A DNA stretch of 22,344 nucleotides from CAYZIB01 sp964478425 (GTDB lineage: Bacteria; Bacillota_I; Bacilli_A; Acholeplasmatales; WRBM01): assembly GCA_964478425.1 (NCBI GenBank), contig CAYZIB010000017.1, positions 1 to 22,344 of the forward strand, in the 5' to 3' direction. Under the pieces are notes generated by a model. The model searched no databases, was not told the origin of the DNA, and saw only the letters and a list, made by a program, of their open reading frames with translations. The position numbers and the translations under genes are program-made. Positions 1 to 7,094 of this stretch are shown one piece after another (position 1 is the first letter of the stretch; every line of letters starts with the position of its first letter).

Positions 1-43
1 CCGCCGAAAATAGTGCTAAGGCGCAAAAATAGGTATTGCCAGG
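1..43 (+). rRNA. rrf: 5S rRNA, 3' end only (truncated by window edge)
   Basis: The first 43 bases align by eye with the 3' part of 5S rRNA. The CGCCGAAAATAGTG stretch corresponds to CGCCGATGGTAGTG of E. coli, and GCAAAAATAGG followed by TTGCCAGG corresponds to the end of helix V and helix I. Helix IV is reduced to four pairs (GTGC 13-16 with GCGC 21-24) around a TAAG loop, shorter than in E. coli or B. subtilis. It is followed after 14 bases by tRNA-Asn, the usual end of a Firmicutes rRNA operon. The exact 3' end is uncertain by a few bases. Confidence 0.8.
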
Positions 44-57
44 TTCTTTCTTTATTT

Positions 58-134
58 GCCTACGTAGCTCAGTCGGTTAGAGCACTTGACTGTTAATCAA
101 GGGGTCATAGGTTCGAGTCCTATTGTGGGCGCCA
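58..134 (+). tRNA. tRNA-Asn (anticodon GTT)
   Basis: A full cloverleaf can be drawn. Acceptor stem GCCTACG pairs with TGTGGGC including G-U pairs; D arm is GCTC/GAGC; anticodon stem CTTGA/TCAAG encloses loop CTGTTAA with anticodon GTT; T arm is ATAGG-TTCGAGT-CCTAT; discriminator G is followed by an encoded CCA at 132-134. It lies directly after the 5S rRNA and is probably processed from the rRNA operon transcript. Confidence 0.97.
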
Positions 135-145
135 TCTAATAAATT

Positions 146-177
146 AAGTTTCAATTAACAAATTGAAACTTTTTTTT
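146..177 (+). terminator. Intrinsic terminator of the rRNA-tRNA operon
   Basis: A perfect 11-bp stem (146-156 with 161-171) closes an AACA loop and runs into seven T residues. It sits 12 bases after the CCA of tRNA-Asn and would end the rRNA operon transcript. Confidence 0.92.
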
Positions 178-360
178 ATTTTTAATATTAACATAAGTGA
201 GAATTTTTTTGAGTAATTATTTAGATTCACATATAAATTATATTAAAGAAGCTTAATCTAATAAATATAGTTATTATTTATTTATCTATGTATAAAAAGA
301 TAATTCTTTTGTTGAATGATTTGAAATATAATATGTCGAACATGTGCAATTTTATATGAA
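178..360. other. Intergenic stretch without recognisable gene
   Basis: About 180 very AT-rich bases between two terminators. No open frame of useful length has a ribosome binding site. A TATAAT hexamer stands near 336-341 in front of the hairpin at 374-395, so a very short plus-strand RNA cannot be excluded, but the -35 region is poor and I do not call one. Confidence 0.5.
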
Positions 361-395
361 AAAATAAAAAAATCCTAGTTAATTTAAACTAGGAA
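361..395 (-). terminator. Intrinsic terminator of the tRNA-Glu/tRNA-Pro unit
   Basis: An 8-bp stem TCCTAGTT/AACTAGGA (374-381 with 388-395) has a six-base loop. Read on the minus strand it is followed by a T-rich run (complement of 373 down to 361), as expected for the end of the two-tRNA transcript. Sequence after it on the plus strand is also T-rich, so it may work both ways. Confidence 0.82.
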
Positions 396-452
396 TATTT
401 ATTTTTATAAAATGTATAAAAAAAAAGAATTATTAAATTCTTTTGCTTCTAC

Positions 453-529
453 TGGTCGGGAAGACAGGATTTGAACCTGCGACCTCCTGGTCCCAAGCCA
501 GGCGCTCTACCAAGCTAAGCTACTTCCCG
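453..529 (-). tRNA. tRNA-Pro (anticodon TGG)
   Basis: On the minus strand the acceptor stem CGGGAAG/CTTCCCG, D arm, anticodon stem CCTGG/CCAGG with loop CTTGGGA (anticodon TGG), T arm GCAGG-TTCAAAT-CCTGT, discriminator A and encoded CCA (453-455) are all present. It lies 7 bases downstream of tRNA-Glu in the same transcript. Confidence 0.97.
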
Positions 530-536
530 AAAAAAA

Positions 537-613
537 TGGTGACCTTTACGAGATTCGAACTCGTGTGTGCATGCGTGAAAGGCATGTGTGTTAAACCGCT
601 TCACCAAAAGGCC
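537..613 (-). tRNA. tRNA-Glu (anticodon TTC)
   Basis: On the minus strand acceptor GGCCTTT pairs with AAAGGTC (one G-U), anticodon stem CATGC/GCATG encloses loop CTTTCAC with anticodon TTC, T arm is ACGAG-TTCGAAT-CTCGT, and discriminator A plus CCA are encoded (537-540). It is the first gene of the two-tRNA unit. Confidence 0.97.
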
Positions 614-635
614 ATCTGTGTTTTACGCAAGTATT

Positions 636-663
636 ATTATACTAAAAATAAATTTAATGTCAA
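636..663 (-). promoter_or_regulatory. Promoter of the tRNA-Glu/tRNA-Pro unit
   Basis: On the minus strand a perfect TTGACA (658-663) and a perfect TATAAT (636-641) are separated by 16 bases. Transcription would start near 629, about 16 bases before the mature tRNA-Glu. Confidence 0.92.
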
Positions 664-739
664 TAGATTTTTTAAAAAAAATTAAAAAAATTAATATTTT
701 TTTTATTTTGTGTAAATATATTATATTGGTGAATAAATC

Positions 740-1366
740 ATGCAAAAAATATTAGTCATTGATTCTGGAATAGGTGGTTATAACATCTTTTATCCATTAA
801 AAAAGAAATTGAAAAATTATAATATTATTTATTATAAAGATAAAAAAAATTTACCTTACGGTAATAAAAATTTATTAGATATGAAAAAAATTATTTTTGA
901 TTTATGTACATATATTAATAAGAATAATTTTAAATGTTTAATTATTGCATGTAATACCTTAAGCGCTTTTAAATATATATTTGAAAAGTATATAAATATT
1001 TTAATAATTGATATAATTAAAATTAATGAAGAATATATTTTATATCAAAATTTAAATGATATTTTATTACTAGCAACCAAACTTACTATAAATAATAAAA
1101 ATTATGAAGATTTTTTTATAAAAAATAATATTCGTTTTAAAAATTATATTTGTTATAACTGGGCAACTGATATTGAACAACATAAAATTAAAAATATAAA
1201 AAAAGAATTAAAAATTATAAAAAAATATAAAGAAAAAAATATCTTTTTAGGATGCACTCATTATTTAACAATAAAAAAAATATTAAAAAAATCATTAAAA
1301 AATAAAAATATAATTGATCCAACAAATTTTGTAATAAATAAGATAATAAATATACTAACTAATTAA
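740..1366 (+). CDS. murI: Glutamate racemase (short form)
   Basis: Interconverts L- and D-glutamate; D-glutamate is needed for peptidoglycan stem peptides and acts in the cytosol. Family landmarks are in order: DSGIGG (residues 8-13), LPYGNK (38-43), ACNT with first catalytic Cys71, and GCTHY with second catalytic Cys172. Both proton-shuttling cysteines of the two-base mechanism are therefore kept. At 208 residues it is clearly shorter than the usual 260-270; the segment between the cysteines and the C-terminus is reduced. The ATG has GGTGA 7 bases upstream (728-732). It is transcribed away from the tRNA genes and followed by an AT-rich gap before cvfB. A divergent Asp/Glu racemase of other specificity is the main alternative. 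Confidence 0.8.
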   Translation: MQKILVIDSGIGGYNIFYPLKKKLKNYNIIYYKDKKNLPYGNKNLLDMKKIIFDLCTYINKNNFKCLIIACNTLSAFKYIFEKYINILIIDIIKINEEYILYQNLNDILLLATKLTINNKNYEDFFIKNNIRFKNYICYNWATDIEQHKIKNIKKELKIIKKYKEKNIFLGCTHYLTIKKILKKSLKNKNIIDPTNFVINKIINILTN

Positions 1367-1406
1367 ATTAAATTTCTAAAAAAAACTTTTTAAATGAATT
1401 ATATTA

Positions 1407-1415
1407 TGATATAAT
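1407..1415 (+). promoter_or_regulatory. Extended -10 promoter of cvfB-proS
   Basis: TGATATAAT combines a TGn extension (1407-1409) with a perfect -10 (1410-1415). There is no good -35 hexamer. The predicted start near 1422 lies only about 11 bases before the cvfB ATG, right at its ribosome binding site. Confidence 0.7.
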
Positions 1416-1432
1416 TATATAAGGTGGTATTA

Positions 1433-2287
1433 ATGTTTGAAATTGGAAATATATATAATTTTAAAGTAAAAAAAATAACAGATATTGCATATATGTTAGA
1501 AAAAGATAATGAAGAAGTATTTATGCATTTTAATGATGCCTTAACAAAATATGAAGTTGGAGATACAGTTTCTGCATTTTTATATTTAGATAAATATAAA
1601 AGACTTTCTGCAACAACAAAACATCCATTTATTACATTGAATACTCCAAATTTAGTTGAGGTAGTTGCTGTTGACGATTATTTAGGTGTGTTTGTTAATA
1701 ACAATATTAGTAAAGATTTTTTAATTTCAAAAGATGATATCAAATATGATTATGACACATGGCCCATTATTGGGGATAAATTATTCTGTATTTTAAAAAA
1801 CAAAAAAAATTTATTGTATGCTAAAATTCTTAATAAAACAGAACTTTTAAATTATTATAATCCTAATATTTCTTATGAAGTAGGAGAAAAAATAAAAGGT
1901 TATGTTCAATATATTGGGAATAGTGGAATTAATATATTTTCTATTGATGGTATAAATATATTTGTACATAAAACTAATATAAGAGATAAATATCGTTTAG
2001 GAGAAGAAGTTTTAGTAAAAATAATTCATAAAAATGAATTTGATTATAATGGAACATTAATTGAACAAAAAGAATTAATGATTGATAAAGATAGTAAACT
2101 TATTTTAAACAAATTAAAACTTATGAATGGTATAATGCCGTATGATGCTAAAACGGATAGTGATACTATATATAATGTATTTAAAATGAGTAAAAAAGCT
2201 TTTAAAAGAGCACTTGGTAATTTATATAAAAACAAATTAATTTATTTTGAAAATGATAAAACAATCGAGGTAAAAAATGGAAAATAA
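1433..2287 (+). CDS. cvfB: S1 RNA-binding domain protein, CvfB/YitL family
   Basis: Cytosolic RNA-binding protein; in Staphylococcus CvfB affects virulence gene expression, but its molecular role in other Firmicutes is poorly defined. The 284 residues show an N-terminal S1-like fold (about 1-60) with the family signature LSATTKHP (around 58-65), a later S1 domain (about 150-200) and a C-terminal winged helix with MSKKAFKRALGNLYK (around 250-265), the usual CvfB layout. I chose the ATG at 1433 because AAGGTGG (1421-1427) is its ribosome binding site; a GTG at 1424 lies inside that site. The last 11 bases overlap proS, so the two are translationally linked. Confidence 0.9.
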   Translation: MFEIGNIYNFKVKKITDIAYMLEKDNEEVFMHFNDALTKYEVGDTVSAFLYLDKYKRLSATTKHPFITLNTPNLVEVVAVDDYLGVFVNNNISKDFLISKDDIKYDYDTWPIIGDKLFCILKNKKNLLYAKILNKTELLNYYNPNISYEVGEKIKGYVQYIGNSGINIFSIDGINIFVHKTNIRDKYRLGEEVLVKIIHKNEFDYNGTLIEQKELMIDKDSKLILNKLKLMNGIMPYDAKTDSDTIYNVFKMSKKAFKRALGNLYKNKLIYFENDKTIEVKNGK

Positions 2288-3713
2288 AAAAATGGTAAGA
2301 AGTATTACTTCTAGAGATACTGATTTTGCTAAATGGTACTCTGATTTATGTTTAAAAGCAGAATTAATGGATTATTCTGGCGTTAAAGGATTTATAATTT
2401 ATAGACCATATGGATACGAAATATGGGAATTAATAAGAAATTATTTAGATAAAAAATTTAAAGAAACAGGACATGAAAATGTTTATATGCCTATGGTCAT
2501 TCCAGAAACATTATTGACTAAAGAAAAAGATCATGTTGAAGGATTTGCTCCTGAATGTGCTGTTATTGAAACAGGCGGTAAAGAAAAATTAACTGAAAAA
2601 TTGTATGTAAGACCTACAAGTGAAACATTATTTTGTGAACACTATAGTAAAATAGTTTCAAGTTATAGAGATTTACCAAAAAAATATAATCAATGGTGTA
2701 GTGTTGTTAGATGGGAAAAAACAACTCGTCCATTTTTAAGAGGTAAAGAATTTTTATGGCAAGAAGGTCATACAATACATAGAACTAGTGAAGAAGCTGA
2801 AAAAGAAACTTTAGATATGTTACATATATATGAAAAAATGGGAGAAGAATTACTTGCTATTCCTTTTGTAACTGGAGTTAAAACCGAAAAAGAAAAATTT
2901 GCTGGTGCTGATAAAACATATACAATCGAAGCATTAATGCATGATGGTAAAGCATTACAATCAGGAACAACTCATTATTTTAAAGATCATTTTTCTAAAG
3001 CATTTGATATTAAATTTCAAGATAAGGATAATTTGGTTAAATATGCCTATGGAACTTCATGGGGTGTTTCTACTAGATTAATTGGGGCAATTATAATGGT
3101 ACATGGTGATGATGAAGGTTTAGTTTTACCACCATATATCGCTCCGATTCAAGTAGTTATAATTCCTATTCAATCACATAAAGAAAATGTTTTAGAAAAT
3201 TGTAATAAATTATATGATGAATTAAAAAATTTAGGATTAAGAGTCAAATTAGATGATTCAGATAGAACTCCTGGATGGAAATTTGCTGAATATGAAATGA
3301 AAGGTGTTCCAATTAGAATAGAAGTTGGTCCAAGAGATTTAGAAAATGGTAATGTTACTGTATGTTATAGACATACAAGAGAAAAAACTCTTCATAAAAT
3401 TGAAAATATTAAAAATGAAATTAATGATATATTAAAAAATATGCATAATCAATTACTTTTAAATGCTAAAAAGAATATGGAAGAAAATACAAGATGTGCA
3501 TATACATATGAAGAATTTAAAGATATTATTAAAAATAAATCTGGATATGTTAAAATGAGTTGGTGTGGATGTCAAGAATGCGAAGAAAAAATAAAAGAAG
3601 ATACAACTGCAACTTCAAGATGTATTCCATTTAATCAAGAACATATAACTGATACATGTCCAGTATGTGGTAAAAAAGCAGTAAAAACTGTATTATTTGC
3701 AAAAGCATATTAA
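2277..3713 (+). CDS. proS: Prolyl-tRNA synthetase, type 3 (archaeal/eukaryotic-like)
   Basis: Class II aminoacyl-tRNA synthetase that charges tRNA-Pro. Motif 2 is seen around RWEKTTRPFLRGKEF (145-159) and motif 3 around GVSTRLIGAI (263-272). There is no editing insertion between motifs 2 and 3, and the C-terminal domain carries cysteines 430, 432, 435, 449, 461 and 464, the zinc-binding extension of the archaeal/eukaryotic-like form. The protein ends in Tyr478, as in the Thermus enzyme where the terminal Tyr reaches the active site. Length 478 is typical. GAGG at 2267-2270 supports the start, which overlaps cvfB by 11 bases. The only tRNA-Pro in the window (TGG) lies at 453-529. Confidence 0.97.
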   Translation: MENKKMVRSITSRDTDFAKWYSDLCLKAELMDYSGVKGFIIYRPYGYEIWELIRNYLDKKFKETGHENVYMPMVIPETLLTKEKDHVEGFAPECAVIETGGKEKLTEKLYVRPTSETLFCEHYSKIVSSYRDLPKKYNQWCSVVRWEKTTRPFLRGKEFLWQEGHTIHRTSEEAEKETLDMLHIYEKMGEELLAIPFVTGVKTEKEKFAGADKTYTIEALMHDGKALQSGTTHYFKDHFSKAFDIKFQDKDNLVKYAYGTSWGVSTRLIGAIIMVHGDDEGLVLPPYIAPIQVVIIPIQSHKENVLENCNKLYDELKNLGLRVKLDDSDRTPGWKFAEYEMKGVPIRIEVGPRDLENGNVTVCYRHTREKTLHKIENIKNEINDILKNMHNQLLLNAKKNMEENTRCAYTYEEFKDIIKNKSGYVKMSWCGCQECEEKIKEDTTATSRCIPFNQEHITDTCPVCGKKAVKTVLFAKAY

Positions 3714-3746
3714 AAAAATCTGTTTTAAACAGATTTTTTATTTTTT
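3713..3746. terminator. Bidirectional terminator between proS and yidD
   Basis: AAAAAATCTGT-type stem (3713-3723 with 3729-3739) with a five-base loop. T runs follow on the plus strand (3734-3746), and the A-rich left arm gives a T run on the minus strand. The yidD stop codon lies in the loop and the proS stop touches the left arm. Confidence 0.88.
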
Positions 3747-3958
3747 GGTAATGGAACAGGATCATATCCTCCTTTAAATAAAGGATTACATTTTAATATT
3801 CTTTTGATAGTTAAAAAAGAAGCAACAAAAAAATTTCTATTTTCAAAAGCTATTTTAGCATATTCACTACAACTTGGAATATATCTACACCTTTTTTCTT
3901 TAGTAGGACTAATTTTTGTTTGATAAAAGTTAATTAATTTTAAAACTAATTTTTTCAT
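3725..3958 (-). CDS. yidD: Membrane protein insertion efficiency factor YidD
   Basis: Small inner-face membrane-associated protein that assists YidC-type insertion of membrane proteins. The 77 residues carry the family pattern: an amphipathic N-terminus ending in FYQTKISP, then CRYIPSCSEYA with its conserved cysteines, a middle helix, a third Cys in KRILKCNPLFKGGYDPVP, and a lysine-rich tail. I chose the ATG at 3958 because GTGGTGA stands just upstream; an in-frame GTG at 3982 would add eight residues and leave that site inside the gene. It is convergent with proS. A TATAAT lies just upstream on the minus strand (about 3972-3977), giving a very short leader. Confidence 0.93.
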   Translation of the reverse strand: MKKLVLKLINFYQTKISPTKEKRCRYIPSCSEYAKIAFENRNFFVASFLTIKRILKCNPLFKGGYDPVPLPKNKKSV

Positions 3959-4044
3959 TATATCACCACATATATTATACACAAAATTAAATATATTTGT
4001 ATAAAAATTTAAATTATGTAAAAAATAATATTGGTGATAAAATT

Positions 4045-4548
4045 GTGTTTATTTTTCTTTTTATTATTTTAATTATTTATATTTTATGCATTATTAATAT
4101 TAAAATTGAAATTATAAAAAATAATAAAGATAATAACTATCTTATATTAAAATATGGAATAATAAAAATACGTTTTAATTTGGATAAAATAATAAATAAA
4201 ATAAATGATCATAAAAATAATTCATTAATAAATTTAATTTCGGATTTAAAAAATATGATTTATAATAAAAAAAAATTAATAAAATTTTTTAATGCAAGCA
4301 AAATAGATTATTGCATTATAAATGTTAATAATAATTCAAGTAATGAAATATATTTAGAATATTTAAATGCTACATCAACTATTATTTTAAGTTTATTAAA
4401 TGGATATTTAGAAAATAATTTTAAAAGATTAAATAATTATAAAACTAAAATAACAAATAATATATCAATAATAGAAAGTAAAATCGATATATTTTATCAC
4501 CTTTTATTAAAATTTAATATTAAAGATTTATTCATAAGTTTTTTTTAG
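4045..4548 (+). CDS. DUF2953-like membrane protein (YtfI-like)
   Basis: A 167-residue protein with an N-terminal hydrophobic helix (about 2-20), then a basic, Asn/Lys-rich domain. Similarity to YtfI/DUF2953 is only suggested: a beta-rich start (IKIEIIKNN, YLILKYGIIKIRF) and a distal hydrophobic stretch (NATSTIILSLLNGYL) resemble that family. The strongest support is position, directly before gerW, as ytfI precedes ytfJ in Bacillus. I chose the GTG at 4045 because GGTGA lies 7 bases upstream (4033-4037); the TTG at 3997 has no such site. Function is unknown, possibly linked to the GerW partner. Its stop overlaps the gerW ribosome binding site. Confidence 0.72.
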   Translation: MFIFLFIILIIYILCIINIKIEIIKNNKDNNYLILKYGIIKIRFNLDKIINKINDHKNNSLINLISDLKNMIYNKKKLIKFFNASKIDYCIINVNNNSSNEIYLEYLNATSTIILSLLNGYLENNFKRLNNYKTKITNNISIIESKIDIFYHLLLKFNIKDLFISFF

Positions 4549-4559
4549 GAGAGAAAAAT

Positions 4560-4916
4560 ATGCAACATCCAATACATGAATTATTAAAAGTTTCACTTGA
4601 AAATTTAAAAGAAATAGTCGATGTAAATACGATTATTGGAGATCCAATTGTTGGATTGGATTCTAAAATTATAATCATACCAGTTTCTAAGGTAAAAACA
4701 GTATTTTTTGCTGGAGGAACTGATTTAAAAATAGAAGATAATTTTGGAGGAGGAACATTAGGTTCTGTTGATATAGTTCCGGTTGCTTTTTTAGTAATAA
4801 ATCAAAATGAATGTAAAACTATGCTTTTAGATGCAAGTAAAAATAATATAGTTGATAAAATTTTAGATTTAGCACCAGATATATATGAAAAAATTAAAAC
4901 ATATTTAAAAAAATGA
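4560..4916 (+). CDS. gerW: GerW family protein (YtfJ)
   Basis: GerW/YtfJ was named for a spore germination role in Bacillus, but relatives occur in non-sporulating bacteria and the biochemical activity is not established. The 118 residues start with HPIHELLKVSLENLKEIVD and continue with VNTIIGDPI, VIIPVS-like IIIIPVSKV, a glycine-rich FGGGTLGSVDIVPVAFLVI and a C-terminal helix DKILDLAPDIYEKIK, all in family order. It is shorter than the Bacillus protein at the C-terminus. AGGAGAG (4547-4553) is the ribosome binding site, overlapping the upstream stop codon, so the pair is an operon. Confidence 0.92.
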   Translation: MQHPIHELLKVSLENLKEIVDVNTIIGDPIVGLDSKIIIIPVSKVKTVFFAGGTDLKIEDNFGGGTLGSVDIVPVAFLVINQNECKTMLLDASKNNIVDKILDLAPDIYEKIKTYLKK

Positions 4917-4921
4917 CAGAG

Positions 4922-4954
4922 TATAATATTTAAAATATTATATTTTTTTATTTT
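4922..4954 (+). terminator. Intrinsic terminator after gerW
   Basis: A nearly perfect inverted repeat TATAATATTT (4922-4931) and AAATATTATA (4933-4942) is followed by a T-rich run to 4954. The stem is pure A/T, so it is weaker than the other terminators here. Confidence 0.72.
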
Positions 4955-4956
4955 GC

Positions 4957-4985
4957 TTGAATTTAACTTATTAATATTATATAAT
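4957..4985 (+). promoter_or_regulatory. Promoter of ytxK-ackA
   Basis: TTGAAT (4957-4962) and a perfect TATAAT (4980-4985) are spaced by 17 bases. The predicted start near 4992 coincides with the ytxK ribosome binding site, leaving a leader of about 10 bases. Confidence 0.85.
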
Positions 4986-5001
4986 TTTTATGAGGTATTT
5001 T

Positions 5002-5883
5002 ATGGATAAATTAGAATTTTTATATAATAAATTAGATAAAGCAACTAAATATATTAAAGATGAATATAATTTAAATTATTTAGAATCTATTACTAAATTT
5101 ATCGAATTATTTTTTTCTAAAACAAATGACAATTTATTAAATGAAATATTTAATGAAATAAAAGAAGAATCATATGATCAAAAAATAATTAGACAAGCAA
5201 TGCTTTTTTTATTTATAAAAGCTTTTAATGAAGATGGTGTTAATAATATTATTACACCTGATAAAATAAGTTATTTATTTGTTTTTTTAATAAATAAATT
5301 ATTTAATAAAACTAAATCAATAAATATTTTAGATCCTTTAGTTGGAACAGGTAATTTACTTACAACAATTATAAATGAAATAAGTAATATCGATAAAGCT
5401 ATGGGAGTCGATTTTGACTATAAATATTTAAAACTTGCAGAAGCAAATATCATTATGCAAAACATTTTTAATGTTGAATTATATTATCAAAATATTTTTA
5501 GTTTTAAACCAAAAATAAATTTTGATTTAATTATTTCAGATATTCCATCTTATTATTTAGAAGGCGAATATTTCCCTTATAAATTAATTTTATATTTAAA
5601 AGATTACTTAGTAATGGATGGATCAATGATTTTATTAATTAATGAAGATTTTTTTAAAGTTGAAAACGATGATAAGAAAGCTATTTTAGAAAATTTTAAT
5701 GTAAGTGGTATGATAAGTTTACCAAATGATTTATTTAAAAATCAAAAAAAGGCTATTTTAATTTTAAAGAAAACAACTAAAAAAGAAAAAGCATTTATAG
5801 TTGAATTTGATTCATTTAATGATGTTAATGCTTTTAATAAAAATATAATAAAAATAAACGAATGGTTTGAAAGGAAAGAGTAA
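5002..5883 (+). CDS. ytxK: YtxK-like class I SAM-dependent methyltransferase
   Basis: The fold resembles adenine-N6 methyltransferases of the HsdM type: an N-terminal helical region (1-90), SAM motif I LDPLVGTGNLLTT (about 111-123), acidic loop GVDFDYKYLKLAEAN, and a motif IV position reading SDIPSYY where active DNA methylases carry N/D-PP-Y/F. The altered motif IV is shared with Bacillus YtxK as I remember it, so DNA methylation is doubtful and the substrate is unknown. The 293-residue start at ATG 5002 is set by GAGG at 4992-4995; an ATG at 4990 overlaps that site. The stop is two bases before ackA, matching the ytxK-ackA pair of Bacillus. Confidence 0.87.
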   Translation: MDKLEFLYNKLDKATKYIKDEYNLNYLESITKFIELFFSKTNDNLLNEIFNEIKEESYDQKIIRQAMLFLFIKAFNEDGVNNIITPDKISYLFVFLINKLFNKTKSINILDPLVGTGNLLTTIINEISNIDKAMGVDFDYKYLKLAEANIIMQNIFNVELYYQNIFSFKPKINFDLIISDIPSYYLEGEYFPYKLILYLKDYLVMDGSMILLINEDFFKVENDDKKAILENFNVSGMISLPNDLFKNQKKAILILKKTTKKEKAFIVEFDSFNDVNAFNKNIIKINEWFERKE

Positions 5884-5885
5884 AT

Positions 5886-7076
5886 ATGAAAATTATGGCA
5901 GTAAATGCAGGTAGTTCTTCAATTAAATTTCAATTGTTAGAAATGCCACAAGAAGAAGTAGTTGCTTCTGGATTAGTTGAAAGTATCGGTTCAGCTACAT
6001 CAGATTACACTTTAAAAGTTAGAGGCGAAAAAATTGAAATGAAGGATTTAATAATTCCTAATCACGCTGAAGGTGTAAAAATAGTTTTAAAATCATTAAT
6101 TGATTATAATATTGTTTCAAGTTTAGATGAAATAAAAGGTGTAGGACATAGAGTTGTTCAAGGTGGAGAAATATTTAAAGATTCATGTATTGTTGATGAT
6201 ACAGTAATTGATCAAATATTAGAATTAGCAGAACTTGCTCCACTTCATAATAAAGCACATGTTGTTGGAATAAGAGCATTTAAAGAGGCATTACCTAATG
6301 TTAAACAAGTAGTTGTTTTTGATACAACATTTCATCAAACAATGGAAAAAGATGCATATATGTATGCAATTCCTTATGAATGGTATGATAATTATAAATT
6401 AAGAAAATATGGTGCTCATGGAACAAGTCATAGATTTGTATCTGAAAGAGTAAGCGAAATATTAAATAAAAAAGATAGTAAAATAGTTGTTTGTCATATT
6501 GGAAATGGAGCATCAATTTGTGCTGTTAAAAATGGTAAATCAGTTGACACATCTATGGGATTAACACCATTAGAAGGTATCCCTATGGGAACAAGAACAG
6601 GGAATTTAGATCCAACAATTGTTGAATATATTTCTAATAAAGAAGGTAAATCAGTATCTGAAATTTTAAATATTTTTAATAAAAAATCAGGATATTTAGG
6701 AATGAGTGGAGTTTCTCATGATGCAAGAAAAGTTACTGAACAAATGAAATTAGGTAATGAAAGATGTAAAATGACATTTGATGTACAAGCAAAAAGAATT
6801 GCAGATTATGTAGCTTCATATATTAATTATATGGAAGGTTGCGATGCTATTTGCTTTACTGCTGGAATTGGTGAAAATGTTTATCATTTAAGAGAAAATG
6901 TTTGTAATAGATTAAAATATTTTGGTGTTTTAATTGATCCTGAATTAAATAAAGAAGCATATGGTATTGAAAAATTAATATCTAAAGAAGAATCTAAAAT
7001 TAAAGTATTTGTAATTCCTACTAATGAAGAAGTAATGATTGCAAGAGATGTAGTTAGATTAACAAATTTAAAATAA
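5886..7076 (+). CDS. ackA: Acetate kinase
   Basis: Transfers phosphate between acetyl phosphate and ADP, giving ATP and acetate; a main energy step in fermenters, acting after phosphotransacetylase. All landmarks are visible: VNAGSSSIKF with Asn7, GHRVVQGG with Arg89, FDTTFHQTM with Asp146, GAHGTSH with His178, HIGNGAS (204-210), GIPMGTRTGNLDP with Arg237, FTAGIGEN, and the C-terminal NEEV glutamate. These match the substrate-binding and catalytic residues known from the Methanosarcina enzyme. Length 396 is normal. GGAAAGAG upstream and a two-base gap after ytxK show co-transcription. No terminator follows, so the next gene may be read through. Confidence 0.98.
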   Translation: MKIMAVNAGSSSIKFQLLEMPQEEVVASGLVESIGSATSDYTLKVRGEKIEMKDLIIPNHAEGVKIVLKSLIDYNIVSSLDEIKGVGHRVVQGGEIFKDSCIVDDTVIDQILELAELAPLHNKAHVVGIRAFKEALPNVKQVVVFDTTFHQTMEKDAYMYAIPYEWYDNYKLRKYGAHGTSHRFVSERVSEILNKKDSKIVVCHIGNGASICAVKNGKSVDTSMGLTPLEGIPMGTRTGNLDPTIVEYISNKEGKSVSEILNIFNKKSGYLGMSGVSHDARKVTEQMKLGNERCKMTFDVQAKRIADYVASYINYMEGCDAICFTAGIGENVYHLRENVCNRLKYFGVLIDPELNKEAYGIEKLISKEESKIKVFVIPTNEEVMIARDVVRLTNLK

Positions 7077-7094
7077 ATTAATAAAATCTTGTTA

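Noticed and set aside
347..358. CGAAC half-site resembling a Gram-positive LexA (SOS) box
   Set aside because: The second half reads GCAAT instead of GTTCG and no gene follows closely.
328..405. Possible small RNA between a TATAAT near 336 and the hairpin at 374-395
   Set aside because: The -35 is poor and the hairpin is better explained as the terminator of the minus-strand tRNA unit.
443..685. An 80-codon open frame on the plus strand
   Set aside because: It lies across two minus-strand tRNA genes and their promoter, with no ribosome binding site.
1424..1432. Earlier GTG start for cvfB (and similar early starts at 3982, 3997, 4990, 17897 and 19851 for other genes)
   Set aside because: In most cases the earlier codon lies in or next to the Shine-Dalgarno sequence of the later start, or has none itself, so I used the later start codons.
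2044..2235. A 63-codon minus-strand frame
   Set aside because: It is inside cvfB in the opposite direction and has no start signals of its own.
6301..6516. A 71-codon minus-strand frame
   Set aside because: It is antisense to conserved acetate kinase motifs.
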